DNA from: Orobanche coerulescens
Taxonomy: Eukaryota > Streptophyta > Magnoliopsida > Lamiales > Orobanchaceae
Reading direction: 5' to 3'
Length of the DNA: 64,000 nucleotides
Assembly (NCBI GenBank): GCA_033398695.1
Contig: CM065801.1
Span: forward strand, 5,208,001-5,272,000
Part shown: one piece after another, positions 12,126 through 24,854 of the stretch
Layout: the number at the start of each line of letters is the position of its first letter
How positions within the stretch are numbered: position 1 is the first letter of the stretch
Made by a program: the position numbers and the translations under genes
Notes under the pieces: model-generated
What the model was told of the DNA's origin: nothing
The model's database searches: none
Seen by the model: the letters and a program-made list of their open reading frames with translations, nothing else

Positions 12126-12782
12126 AGACTCTGACTTTTACTAGTTTATATCAAATCAGAGTTTTGTGTTCTAATTATGCACTACAATATCAAAAAAATA
12201 GCTTAAGAGTAAAATCTCATTAACTTGAAATGTATGGGTTCTTTAGATTAATGAAGTTTTTTTTTTTTTTTTTGTATTTTTATTGCACTACAATAAGGGG
12301 CATTTCTGGTAGATAGTTGTTTGACGGTTGGTTGTTTCATTTGGTTGGTTTGATCGGCGGATTTACCGGTTGTTTACGGTAGTTGTTTGACTAATCAGAT
12401 GTTAGTTGTTAGTTGTTAGTTATTTTGTATAAAATATATTTTACTAAACGGGAAAAGCCAGAAGCACCAGATAAAAAAAGCTAAAAATAAATAGCCGATG
12501 AGAAACCATTTATTAAACACCCAAAATGTTTAGGAGTGTGCAAAAAAGATGAAGACCAAAAAAAAAAGTCGAAAAAAATAAAAAATCGAAACGAAAATCA
12601 GAACAAAATGTTTGTTTGTTTTTTAAAATTGAATTTTTTTGGTTTGATTTTGGTTTTATGTGGAAAAACTGAAAAAAAAAAAAACTAACTGAACCAAAGT
12701 TCAATATTAATTTCTTGAAAGCATAATTTTATAAGTAATATTTTTTGTTATTATATTTAGTGAGATAGTCTGTACTCAGAAT
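12126..12782. other. ALG3 3' flank, no gene seen
   Basis: Holds the presumed ALG3 3' UTR, a T17 run near 12250, GTTAGTTGTTAGTTGTTAG repeats near 12400 and A-rich low-complexity sequence. A TAGGAGTGTGCAAAAA motif near 12531 resembles a hAT terminus but no partner was found. Confidence 0.5.
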
Positions 12783-13024
12783 TAGAGATGTTAAGCCACA
12801 ATTTCTAGTGGTTCAATTTGCTGGCTTTAATTTCAGCCAAAAAGCGCTGGATTTAAACGCCAGACATATCGGCCATAACCGTAACGGGTTTCGGGCTAAA
12901 CGGGTTAAATATTTAAAAAATCTATTTTTTATTTTTTTATAAGTCATAAACAAAAAAAAACAGTAACAATATATTTTATATATATAGTAATAAATATACT
13001 ATAATAAATATAACAAAAAATACA

Positions 13025-13073
<49 letters not shown>

Positions 13074-13186
13074 ACACTATATTAACAAATACAGTAATAA
13101 TATACATTATATATAATATTAATATATATTATATATATAATATTAATATATGTTATATAAATATAGTATTACTGTAAGTTGAAATT

Positions 13187-13254
<68 letters not shown>

Positions 13255-13559
13255 GGCTTTGGGTTGGCCCTAGCGGGTTTTGGGCTAGCCTTAACGGAAA
13301 AAAGTCCGGATTTAAATGGGGTAGGAAATATCGGCTCTAACCTGATTTTTTAGCGGGTTAAACGGGTCAGTCCGACGGACTCGAGCCCGTTTAACATCTA
13401 TACTCAGAATTGGACAACAAATAATAAAAACCAGAGGAATATAAATTCAAGGGGTGATCGAGATAAAGTCAAAAAGCTGCTGGAATGGTTTGAGTTTGGG
13501 GAGGATGACATCAACACATCACCTATTTGGGCCGAACTTGCCGATTGGGCGTCGGAGTC
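12751..13559 (+). pseudogene. Possible host exon interrupted by the hAT
   Basis: With the hAT removed, a single frame from an acceptor-like TTATTATATTTAG (near 12750) runs through EIVCTQNWTTNNKNQ and KVKKLLEWFEFGEDDIN to IWAELADWASES and a TGA at 13557-13559. Composition is protein-like and the reading frame crosses the TSD cleanly. I do not recognise the protein. It may be the end of a host gene or a chance frame. Confidence 0.3.
12783..13402. mobile_element. Non-autonomous hAT, TSD CTCAGAAT
   Basis: Left end TAGAGATGTTAAG, right end on the - strand TATAGATGTTAAA. The 8-bp TSD CTCAGAAT is exact at 12775-12782 and 13403-13410. The ends carry CGGGTTT/GGGCTAAACGGG subterminal motifs. The middle contains two long (AT)n runs, about 13029-13070 and 13190-13252. 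No transposase ORF. 620 bp. Confidence 0.8.
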
Positions 13560-13577
13560 ATGAAATTCTTAGCCATT

Positions 13578-14101
13578 TAGGGTTCAGCATCGGGACTGAC
13601 CCGACCCGGATCGACCCGGTCCGAAATGGACAGGAATATAAATAGTCGGACTTTATCGACCCGTGGTCCGGACCTGTTCGGAACGGGTCCGGACCCGGTA
13701 AACCGGGTCGGTCCGGATTGGACCAGTTCTAGCCCGATTTTGTTAAAAAAAAATCCTGTTGAAAACTATTGTGCAAACAATATTTTAGGATAAACAAACT
13801 TAATTAGAATAATGTGCAAGCTTAATTAGGATAAACAAAGTTATTTAGAATGATGTGTAATTATAATCGGGCCATTAATCATCATTATTTCACCACCCCG
13901 AAGGTAAATTAGAATAAAAAAATGATTTTTATGCATTTTTATTTTTACCGGGCTGGACCTGGATTTTTTGGTATTTGACCCGGTCCGATGAGGAACCCTG
14001 AAATTATAAAAATGCAGACCCGGGACCCAGACCTGATTAACAGGTCCGGTCCGGGTCCAAGTAAAACCCGGGTCCGGCTCATTTGTGCTCAGCCAGCCCT
14101 A
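13578..14101. mobile_element. Non-autonomous hAT rich in GACCCGG motifs
   Basis: The ends are TAGGGTTCAGC and, on the - strand, TAGGGCTGGCTGAGC. Inverted subterminal blocks of GGGTCCGGACC/CGGGTCGG type are like those in the hAT at 18182. The TSD is imperfect (AGCCATTT against AGCCGTGT at the flanks). No ORF. Confidence 0.6.
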
Positions 14102-14191
14102 GCCGTGTTACGTACTTGTCTTGCGTTGATGTCTTGGTAAGGATTTTTTGTTGAGGTCGGTTGAGATAATCGACATTATGGGACTTTCTTT

Positions 14192-14659
14192 TCAGCAGAT
14201 TCAAGCAAGAACAAAGAGGGAAATAGCAATGCTAGATGTAAGGTAACAACGGAAATCCCAAAGGTTTCCTATCCACCAGCCACGATAGTCTCCATTCCGC
14301 CTTTGCCAGCTTCCCCACCTGTTCCAGCCGCAAGTTGTGACATTAGAGCGGATATTCCTGCATTATGCACTTCGCCTCCTCAGGGTCATACCGCGGACAA
14401 TTCATTGTCCCCCACAGCCGGTCCAGCTGACGGGGTTAAATCATAATTTTGCCAATCGAGACTCAAGGCCAACACATGTAAATATGCGGTTGTATGTTCG
14501 GTCCCAGCTTCTATTAATATTTTTTATCCTCTCTTGCAGCTAGAGATTCTGCCTCTTGTGAGCCTGCAGACCCGGAACTTGAAGGTTCCGTCACAGACTC
14601 AATTGGCTCAGATGAAACTGAATATACCCTCTCTGATGTCAAATTTCGGCACTCAATGG
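14192..14659 (+). pseudogene. Unidentified host exons, broken by the Tekay insertion
   Basis: After an acceptor-like TTTCTTTTCAG (14196-14206) one frame runs 14224-14444 and is Pro/Ser-rich (VTTEIPKVSYPPATIVSIPP...). A second candidate exon starts after CTCTTGCAG (about 14540) and reads SASCEPADPELEGSVTDSIG... up to the TSD AATGG. The sequence resumes at 42201 after the retrotransposon. Exon phases cannot be joined with certainty and I do not recognise the product. Confidence 0.3.
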
Positions 14660-16556
14660 TGTAACACCCCCACGATATCCGAGGTATATTACAGTGTCGT
14701 GAATCCCTATATGGGACCCACCAGGCTGAACAAGCATCATACTCATCGACTCACAGAAACAACAGAAAAATACCTCGTCATAAAGACGCCCAACAAAATA
14801 ATCCACCCGGTTCAACCGGTCAAACGTAACACCATAATCCATCACAAACATAATAAACAACAATACAATCCCGACGAGTAAAAATTCTTAAGTACTCGAG
14901 TACTTCTATTAGTTTAAAGACCACAAAAGGTAAAAAGATAGAAGGCAATAAGACACCACTCGTGCACAATCATCACGCACGGCCATCATCCGTATATATC
15001 TTGTCCAAAGACCCATTGCCTCGATGAACCTGACCTGAAATTCATAAAATGAATTTCACCAAAACGGGTCCCCAGAGGGGTTAGCAATTACGCTAGTACA
15101 AGTAACCAAATGAACGACTTACATCTTACACATATAGTAAATGCATGCAATCAAGAAAACATAGTTCAAAACACTCATTCCCGGAAATGCCAATATCAAA
15201 TCACATTTGTAAAAATGCACCACAATTAACCGCGGACCCACAGCTTCGTGGATCCCTACCGAGACCCCGTCGGATCTAACCCGTAGTGGTAAAAAGCAAC
15301 TCGCGGTTCCACAGCTTCGTGGAGCCCTACCGAGACCCCGTCGGGTCTAACCCGTAGTGAGTATACACACACACACACAATTCCCATACAATACTACTAT
15401 GTCAAGATCGTAAGTTCATAAGGATACTTGCCTCGGTTAATAGACGGTGATACGAACGGAAAGGAAGAATCGAACACGACCGCGAGGAACCGGCGGAAAT
15501 GAACCTAACGATTCGAATAACACAATCATAACCAACTCTAGACGAATACGGAAATGCAATACACCCGAAAACCCGCCTACGATTCATGTATATTCGTACC
15601 AAAAATAACAACAAGGGCGGACCACAACCAAACCCTCTCGATTCCGTAAAAACCCACAAAATATCCATGAATCCGTAGAAAAGCTAAAGATACTAACAAT
15701 ATTAATCGTATTAATCATGAATCCACCAACAAAACGGAACGAATCGGAAGAAAATCCCAAAACCCCCAAATTATCCAAAAGTAGGGTTCTAAGAGATATT
15801 ACCTTAGAAGATCCAAGTACTATGATCCGTAGAACACGCGTTAGATCGATTATCCGGGCTTCACAACCGAATGAAAATGATGAAAATCGACCCTCAAGTG
15901 ATGAATGATGAGAAGTTCTCCCCTCAACCCTCTCTCTCTCTCGTGCGTAGGTGAAGGAATGGAAGGAAATGGCTGATTTCGCCAAAAAAAACGAAGTTAT
16001 ACAGTTGACCGCATCGTGTGCCGCGGCTCAGCCAAAGTGTGCTGCGGCATAAGCCCAAAATCTGCTCCCAGGGGTAGGCAGTGTGCCGCGGCCCGGCCAG
16101 CGTGTGCCGCGACACCCGGTACAGTCGGGTTTTGGCCAAAAATGCCACACGAGTGTGTCGCGGCCCGGATGGGTGTGCCGCGGCACTGACTCGGCAGTGT
16201 GCCGTGGCCCCGTCGGCGTGTGCCGCGGCACACAGTACAGTCCGCTCGGCCAAAAACTGGAAAAATGTTTGTGCCGCGGCGCACACTCCTTGTGCCGCGG
16301 CCCACACCCCATTTGGGTCCTAAAATGATGAAAAATGATCCGGGAAGAGAATAAAAGCAATAGGAATCAATATTTGGGAAACAATAACACGAAATGGATC
16401 CACGGCAACCCCGAAACGGCGGTTCCGCACAACAATAACGAGAATCAAATCAATAGATGATAGGAAAGATACACTGAAAGATACACGAGGGTTACCACAA
16501 TCGAAAAAATACACCGGAAATGAAAATACAAGGGAAAGAAAAATGCGGATATTACA
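14660..16556 (-). repeat. Tekay 3' LTR (left copy)
   Basis: On the - strand it begins TGTAATATCCGC and ends GGGGGTGTTACA. It carries a 61-bp internal near-duplication containing CCGAGACCCCGTCGG (15229-15360), a (CA)n run near 15364, and a TATAAC box at 15996-16001 (- strand) with a cluster of TGTGCCGCGGC motifs just upstream (16013-16305). Confidence 0.93.
16013..16305 (-). promoter_or_regulatory. Clustered TGTGCCGCGGC motifs upstream of the LTR TATA
   Basis: About a dozen exact or one-mismatch copies of GTGCCGCGGC, each holding the palindrome CCGCGG, sit directly upstream (in element direction) of the TATAAC at 15996-16001. The same array is in the right LTR at 41664-41955. Position and repetition suggest a U3 enhancer array. 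Confidence 0.5.
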
Positions 16557-16591
16557 TTCTACCCCTCTAAAAATAAGTTTCGTCCCGAAAC

Positions 16592-18181
16592 TTAAGAAAC
16601 AAACAACTCAGGGTACCTAGCACGCATGCTATCCTCGGTTTCCCAAGTTGCCTCCTCGACACCGTGTCTCGACCACTGCACTTTGACCAAATGGATGGTC
16701 TTATGCCTCAGTCGTTTCTCACGATGCTCCAAAATCTTCAAAGGACGCTCCTCAAAAGTAATATCTTCAGCGACATCAATCTCGCCATAATCGATGACGT
16801 GACTAGGATCCGGGACATATTTCCTCAGCTGGGAAACATGAAAAACGCTATGGACATGACTCAAGGCCGGAGGTAACGCCAAACTGTATTCCAACCCACT
16901 GACTCGCTCGAGGATCTCAAAGGGTCCAATAAATCTCGGACTCAACTTCCCTTTCTTCCCGAAACGAAAAACTCCCTTCGTCGGCGACACCTTTAGCAGA
17001 ATGTGGTCTCCCACCTCGAATTCCAAAGGTCGACGACGGACGTCGGCATACGACTTTTGTCGACTCTGGGCAGTCAACATCCGTTCCCGAATTAATTCTA
17101 TCTTCCGTCTCGTCTCTAAAATGACATTTGGCTCGGTCCCGATCAAATCGGACGCCTCATTCCAACAAATCTGTGATCGACATCGCCGCCCATAAAGTGC
17201 CTCATACGGTGCCATCCGAATCGACGCGTGCCAACTGTTGTTGTACGTGAATTCGATCAATGGCAAATGCTCCTCTCAGTCACTGCTCCAATCGAGAGCA
17301 CAAGCACGCAACAAATCCTCGAACGTCTGGATAGTGCGTTCCGACTGTCCATCTGACTGGGGATGAAAAGAGGTACTCAAACGCAGATTGGTACCCAACG
17401 CCTTATGCACCGCCTGCCAGAAGTGCGATACAAAACGACCATCACGATCCGAAACAATAGACTTTGGAGTACCGTGAAGCCTCACAATCTGCGCGATAAA
17501 CACACGAGCTAACTTCTCCGGGCCCCAAGTGTCCTTGATGCCTAGAAAATGTGCCGACTTGGTCAGACGATCAACAATCACCCATACCATATTCATGCCC
17601 GACCTCAATCTCGGCAAACTCGTAATGAAATCCATCGATATATCTTCCCATTTCCATTCCGAAATGGGCAGTGACTGCAAAAACCCAGCCGGTCGCTGAT
17701 GCTCGATTTTGACTTGCTGGCAAGTCAAACATCTCACTACAAACTGCGCGACCTCCTCCTTCATATCATTCCACCATAAATTCCTTCTCAGGTCCTTGTA
17801 CATCTTACTCGAACCAGGATGAACGGAATAAGGGGTAGCATGGGCCTCACGCAAAATACTCTGTCTCAGCTCTGGGTCGTTCGGCACACAAAGCCGACTC
17901 TGGAATCTCAAAACACCATCCTCGTGAATCACAAACCCAGGAGACTTTCCTTTAAGAAAGTTCTCTCGGATTTGAGTAATCATCGGATCCTCTAACTGCT
18001 TCAGCTTAATTTCATCAATCAAAGACGACGAAACCTCTAAAGCACAAAGTTTCCCGACAGCCCCAGGCAACAAAACCTCAACATCAAACTCAATCAAAGC
18101 CCGCCGAAGCTCCGACTGAGACGTAAGGACCTCAAGCATTCGCAATGCGACCGGTTTCCGACTCAAGGCGTCGGCCACGAC
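16592..18181 (-). pseudogene. Tekay pol 3' part: integrase and chromodomain
   Basis: Continues the polyprotein after the hAT insertion; ADALSRKPVA rejoins KANVVA across the TSD. Frame 17276-18178 has the integrase zinc region (HPGSSKMYKDL... CLTCQQVK) and catalytic D-D-E residues in DISMDF, VSDRDGRF and SERTIQTFEDLLRA. A TGA near 17276 replaces an expected Trp in 'DW...*EEHLPLIEF'. Frame 16592-17266 continues with YNNSWHASI, the GPF.IL..V domain and a chromodomain-like end (VKVQWSRHGVEEATWE... ARYPELF). Apart from the stop the frame is well kept. Confidence 0.93.
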
Positions 18182-18610
18182 TAGAGGTGCCCAAAACGAC
18201 CCAACCCGCCGGGTCGACCCGCCGACCCGGACCCGGCTGACCCGTGCAAGACCCGAACCCGGCCGACCCGTGCGACCCGCCGACCCGGACCCATGGTATA
18301 CACAGGTGGGGTCCAGGTCGAGCTTCCCAACCGTCGACCACGGTCCGACCCGTCGACCCGGAAATTAAAAAAACAAAAAAATTCAAAAATGGCCGTTGGA
18401 CCTTGCTGGTCGGACCGACCGGCTGGTCGGACCGTGACCCGCGGGTCTAACGGCTAGTCCGATTTTTAAAAAAAAAAAAAATTCCTAACTATAAATACCC
18501 CCCGCCCCAACACAATTTTTCCACACCTTCAATACTATCTATCTCTCAAACTCTCATTGTTAATTGTTATACTACTTAATCTCTCTCTTTTTTTTTCGCA
18601 TTTTATCATT

Positions 18611-19678
18611 ATGTCGAGTTCTGACAAGGGAAAGGGTATTGCTACATCTCCCAAAAAATCCAAAATGTCCAAGTTCGAGCGAATGGGTCTTTGGGTCAAA
18701 TCGAAGAAACCATCTGGAATAATTATTCGGGAGCCCCAAAACCAAACTCCACCCGGTTTTGAAAATGAAAGTCAAGAACCTGAATATGATGTTACACATG
18801 AAAATATCTATTACGGTAGTACAACAACTACCAGTGAAGAAGAAGTTGATCTCCGGGATTTCGACGTGTCCCGAATCGTCAACAACCGCAAAACATCGAC
18901 GAAGAAATGGACCATGAAATCGATGAAGCTATGTTAAATCAAACATATGCAACATTCGAGCGCACTCTTCATGGCGTACCAACTCCGACGCAAAAATCAA
19001 AGTCGGCGCCCCGCGGCAAGCCAAGTCAAGAAGAACCTCCTTATGTTGAGGAGTTATCGTCCGAGGAAGAAAATGTGAAAGGCAGAGGAAGCAAGAAAAG
19101 TAAAGCAAGAAACAAGCCTCGCCCTTGCAGAAAGGAGACCGTATCCGTACTTTTTCAAAACACTTTAAGAAGGAAAAATGCGGATGGTTCGATTAAGGTA
19201 TCTTGCAACTATCGCTCGAAAGAGTATCCGTATAAAGCCGGGATGGATATGGAAATTTTAAAAGGCATTTTGAAAATAACCATGCCTCGGTCCACGGAGA
19301 ACAAAAGTCACAAAGTCAACTCAACTTCCAACCTTCTATCGGAGCCTAGCTGACGGCAATCAAGGTATGTCTGAATCTCAACTTTATAAATATAATGAAA
19401 AAATTGCTAGAGAACAAATGGCAAAATTATGTGAACAAGAATCTTTACCTTTTAATTTTGCGGATAGTACGGTTTGGGAATACAGGATGCAAAATGCCTA
19501 TAATCCTGCTATTAAAAGAATTCCACGTACCACAATGACTAGACAAGTAGTATACTTAGCCAAACAACATAAACTTGCACTACGAGCTTATTTTAGATCT
19601 ATAAATCATAGAGTTTCTTTAGCTGCAGATACTTGGGCAGATTTTAAACAAAAAAATGATTATATGGGAATAACTATA
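18611..19678 (+). pseudogene. hAT transposase, N-terminal part (BED finger)
   Basis: Starts MSSSDKGKGIATSPKKSK after a CT-rich leader; upstream in-frame ATGs are less likely. The frame shifts near 18890 (to ...NIDEEMDHEIDEA) and near 19243, where the DGYGNFKRHFENNH part of a BED zinc finger continues in another frame. A third frame (19367 on: YNEKIAREQMAKL... SLAADTWADF... YMGIT) holds the hAT core start. In the BED finger the second Cys of C..C appears as Arg (CNYRSKEY). The sequence ends at the CTATA target of the inserted element. Confidence 0.88.
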
Positions 19679-22600
19679 TGTAACACCCCCAATCCGCTCA
19701 GGGATATTACACGCCGTAGAACCTTTCCTCAAGGATCTACCAGGCTGGTAACGACATTTAACATCTCGACAATGCCTTCGAGGCTACAATGACTCAGTAG
19801 ACCGATTTGGTCTTTCCACAAATACATACAACTCAAATACAACTCATGCCCACGCAGGGGACAAAATACAACTACACCTGCATAACGGAACAATACAAGA
19901 AATGAAAATAAAGTACAACTGAACCAACACACGATGTACGGTTCCTCATGTGATTAGTATCGATCATCTTTCATCATCCTTCATGCCGACCCTGTGTTAT
20001 GCTCCAAAACCTGAATGCAAACAGACATCCACCCCGAATACTGGGGTTAGCAAACTCCACCGTTTTGCTAGTGCAAATACAAAGTGCAAATACGAGCCAT
20101 ACAATTCACATTCCACGAATAACAATAACCGAGGATCCTCAAAGATCCAAACGAAACGAAAAGTACTTCCCGAGGCAAGGGTTTGAGAAAACATTTCAAA
20201 AACGAAATATCATAAATCAATGGAAGTAATTTATAAAACAGTTTAGAATGCCATCGAGAGTTTTAATAGAAAACAATTTGGGATTATCAAATCCTACTTT
20301 TCGAAAACCAAAAGACAAAAGGGGTCACCGCCCCAAAGGTTTACTTTCTGAAAAATGACATTAACCAACCGTTGGGATTTTAGCCCCAACCAGAAACGAC
20401 TTTTACAAAACCATTGGGATTTTAGCCCCAAATCTCATCAACTCACAAGACACAAGAACGACTGTGAGGTTCGTATCCCAACATCAAAATCCACAAATAA
20501 AAGATTTAAAACAAACAACAAAATACTCCAAAGGCCATCCTAGCCAAGTAAGCCAAACGAACACTTACCTCTTACACACTTAGTCAATGCATGCAATCAT
20601 GAAAACCGTTCAAAGCACTCATTTCCGGAAATGCCAATAACAAATCACATTTGCAAAAATGCACCACAATTAACCGTCGATCCACACCTCCGTGGACCCC
20701 TACCGAGACCCCGTCGGATCTAACCCGTAGTGGTTAAAAGCAAAGCTCGTCGATCCACACCTCCGTGGACCCCTACCGAGACCCCGTCGGATCTAACCCG
20801 TAGTGAGCATACACACACACACGTTACTCATGCAACACTAATATGCTAAGAATGTAAGTTCATTACGAATACTTACTAGAGATGGCCATTAACTCGACAC
20901 CATTATCAAACTCTTCAAAATTACGATAACAAGATTAAATAAGGAAATACACGATTCCATAGCTTAAACAATATGAGTATCATCATAAAATCCTTCGACG
21001 TTCAAAATAATCAATTCATAATCGATTCTCAAAACACCGTTCACAAAACACACGCGTTTTGAAAGAAAGCCTTTAACGAGGCCAAACCGAAATTCCTTTG
21101 AAACGTCATTTCAAATAACCAAACAAACACATCAAGACGACCACCGATCATCATATACATAAAACGAGAAAAATATGGGCAAGGTACTTGCCTCGATACC
21201 ACGAGCACGGAACCACGAACGGATACGGCTCAACCGGGAAGCTTCGGAACGCCCGATGCTAACGAAAAGGAATACGACAACGAACGGAACGGAAGAATCA
21301 AGCACGACCGCGAGGAATCGACGAAAATGAACCTAACGATTCGAATAGCACAATCACAACCACTTCTAAATGATTACGGAAAAGGAATACACCCGGAAAC
21401 CCGCCTACGATTCATGTATATTCATACAAAAATAACAACGAGGGCGGACCACAACCAAACCCTCTCGATTCCATAAAAATCCACAAAATATCCATGAATC
21501 CGTAGGAAAACTAAAGATACTAACAATATCAATCGTATACATCATGAATCCACCAACGAAACGGAACGAATCGGAAGAAAAACCCAAAACCCCCAAATTA
21601 ATCGAAATAGGGTTTTAGAGCATTACCTTGGAAGATTCGAGTACTAAGATCCGTAGAACGCGCGTTAGATTGATTATCCGAGCCTCACAACCGAAAAGAA
21701 ATGATGAAAATCGACCCGGATGAAGAACTCTCTCCTCTCTAACTCTCTCTCTCGCGACTCGGTGGAAAAAAATGGGAAAGAATGAGCCGCTCACGCTCAA
21801 AACCACATTTATAGTGCAACACAAACAGAACCTATAAAGCCGCCTATCGGCCGATAGGCCCAACCGATACCCATACGGGATGCCGCAGAGAGTCTATCGG
21901 CCCCCTATCGGCCGAAAGGCTCCTGGAAGTGCTCGGCCAAAATCAAACGACCATAACTCTCTCGTCCGACTCAGATTGACTCACCGCTTGAACCATTGGA
22001 AAGCTAACTCGATGTTCTATAATATTGCAAGATTTATAATTTTTGGAGTTACCAAAAATTAATGGTGATCTAACAAAGACGAACTCATACTTAGAAAAGT
22101 CGTTTAGAAATCCCGAATTCAACAAAACGACACCGAAACCCGAACTCGAATACGAACCGAAGATACGGTTACGAAGTACTCACAAAGACGAATCTAAGAG
22201 CTAGTAGGACACACGATTCCGACCATCCGAAGGCTCGAAATTCGACAACGGAAGGTAATTACCCCAAACTTTGGGAAATTACGAAAATGGCCCAAAGGCC
22301 CGAAAATCACGATACGTGATCGAATAACCAAACCGAAGTTCACAACACGTCCAACAAAGATAAACGGACTTGCGGGAAACTCGAAACAACAGCTTCGGAT
22401 GAGATTCGCAAGAATCGAACTCAAGTGCGGAAAAGTCGCTAAAAAGCACGTAACTCAACGAAACGACACCGAAACGAACTCGGATGTCAAAAGTGTAGAA
22501 TTAATCATTCTCGAATGACGAAACGGTCATGAGAGAGTCGCCAAACGGACTCCGACCGAAAAAAAAGAAATTACCGGAATCGAAAATTGCGGATATTACA
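19679..22600 (-). repeat. Left (3') LTR of the non-autonomous Tekay relative
   Basis: Begins TGTAACACCCCC and ends GCGGATATTACA on the + strand. It holds two copies of a ~60-bp block (GATCCACACCTCCGTGGACC...), a (CA)n run at 20810 and, on the - strand, a TATAAAT box (21807-21813). Upstream of that box is the perfect palindrome CCTATCGGCCGATAGG (21843-21858) and related CTATCGGCC motifs. Confidence 0.93.
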
Positions 22601-24854
22601 TTCTACCCTCCTTAAAAGAAGTTTCGTCCGAAACTTAAAACAAGTAGGAGAAGAAATATTCCGCCAGAAAACTCAACGAGACACACAAGAATTCGTAACT
22701 AATGCCCAACGGCGAAATGTTACAAACAACGCAAAGGAATATACGGCGTGTAAACACGCTCCACGGTGACCAACACAACGTCGCCGTTAGGGATATAATA
22801 AAACCGACAAGTGACAAGCGTCATCAAACGGATACTATAGTCAAGTCAATTATCCGATAATCACAAAACACAACGAACGAAAATCAACATGATTGACCAA
22901 CCCAACGGTACCTCAATCAAAACGCGAGTCAACCGCTGAACAAACACGGAATCCCATCGCCTAAGGGATGGAAGATTGAAAACGAAACTAATTTCCCGAA
23001 CTAAAGGGAATTACGAAGGAGCCTGAACGTTCAACAATCACGAAACGAGAACAAAAACCGAACAAACAAACGATCGAGACAACAAAAATCGAAGAATCAT
23101 GTTCGAATCACGAAGAACAATAAAGTTCAACAATAACTCCCAGGATGATCTGGTGAGAACTACAAGACATGCATTCCCATAAAGATCCACAGGAAAGGGA
23201 ATAGCGATTGAAAAGTCACAACGACAAATAAGTTATTCCGAAATGATATCACACTCGTTCGATAAACAAAAACAAGGGCAGGACAAGCTCAGAAATGTCA
23301 ACGAACATAAATGAGTCGACAAAGTAGAAAATACAGAAGTTCAAAATCCGATCCTTCAATAAAAGGACTAGTAGAACCAAATGATGTTACTCCAACAAAG
23401 TTCACAAGAATCGAACCGAACTCGAAAAAAGTCACACCGATAACCGGATCGCCCACAACAAGATCACACTGCTCGGACGATGAAATCAAATACCGAACAA
23501 GTTCATAAAGTACCAACGAACATGAGCGAATCGATAGATCGGGAAGAGAAAACACGAAGTCAAAATAGTACGGGCATTACCTCCGACCTCGCCCACGAAA
23601 TTCACAAAAACGGAGCAAGGTAACAAGACATTAAACAATCGACGATAACGGAACCATCACCGATGCACACGGTCATACCAAATCAAGCTCTAACAGCTCG
23701 CACATGCGCGACAACGCAGAAATTGCCATGAGGCGACAACATTCAATACCAACACTCCGCCTCTCACAGGGGCTAGCACAACCAATGTGTGGAAAGCGTC
23801 TCAACGCTCACACCGCCAATTCGGTCATACTCGGGAGAAAGTATCAAAAGGACAACGCGAACATCACACATACATACCTTCAAACGGGAATGGATAGGTT
23901 TTAAAAACGAAAACTTCATTTTGAAAATAATTTAGAAGAACACCGATTGATCTTGAGTATCATCTTTCAAAAAAAAGTACAAACGTGAAACATCGTTATC
24001 GAGACATTGGAGAACCATTTCGCATTTGATAAAAATGAAGATACTTTCTCTTAGTGAAAACTTTCAAATTATTCGACCCTCGGGTCTAAATAAAAGTGTT
24101 GAAAATATTTCAAAACCTTTTGGTCCTCGAGGTAGAAAATTTTTGAAATACATTGTGGCATCTAGGATGTACCACAAGAAAATAACTCATTTGAAAAGTA
24201 TGTCTCGAAATTTATTTTTTTTAAGATACTCAAGGTTTTCAAAAATCCAATAGGCCAGAATGCCCAAAACTCACACATACCGACGTTCACTAAAACAACT
24301 CCTAGCACACGCATCAAAACGTTTAAAATCAAGACAATACAAGTCTTTAAACGAAAATAAACGATAAAATACCACATTCGTAACAAAACCGCTTATAAAA
24401 TACCCTCCCGCACTGGCTTGTGAACAAGTCGATCGTGTATAAGCACAAAGCTTCCACTAGAGACTTGTAAAACGTGCAAATCGATTCGAAAATCATCAAC
24501 AACGGAGAAAAACAACTATAAAAAGACATCACAACGATTTACACTCCTCGTATAAATCAAATACGAGAGTCGACTAAATACATATCGTGAAATCAAAATT
24601 CACATAAAATTCCACCACTTAACAAATAATCATAAAAATAGCTCGTGTCACACGAGGCACAACACAAAGAAGGGAGACTTACTTCCACAGTCGCACGAAG
24701 ATGATGATCGCCCACGATACTAATCACGACCAACAAACTCAAACGACGCGTCGCGACACGACTCGATCAGATAAAAATCCAACGAAACAAGACTCAAACA
24801 ACACGACTTGACCCGACAGCCTAGGTTCCTCAACCTAAGCTCCGATACCATTTA
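22601..24854 (-). other. Interior of the non-autonomous Tekay relative, no ORF
   Basis: Contains the PPT zone at its left edge and the PBS at its right edge. No open frame over about 85 codons and no recognisable gag, protease, RT or integrase motif on either strand. Composition is A/C-rich with many short CGA/ACG words. Confidence 0.75.
24839..24850 (-). other. Primer-binding site of the non-autonomous Tekay relative
   Basis: TGGTATCGGAGC on the - strand, four bases inside the 5' LTR; matches initiator-Met-tRNA PBS TGGTATCAGAGC with one change. Confidence 0.85.

Noticed and set aside
16013..16305. CRISPR-like array of short repeats
   Set aside because: Repeats are about 11 bp at irregular spacing within a plant LTR, and the identical array recurs in the partner LTR.
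16028..16360. Cys/His/Arg-rich frames over the TGTGCCGCGGC region on both strands (also 41656-42011)
   Set aside because: Produced by the short GC-rich repeat read in several frames; they lie in LTR U3 DNA and none has a start context or family resemblance.
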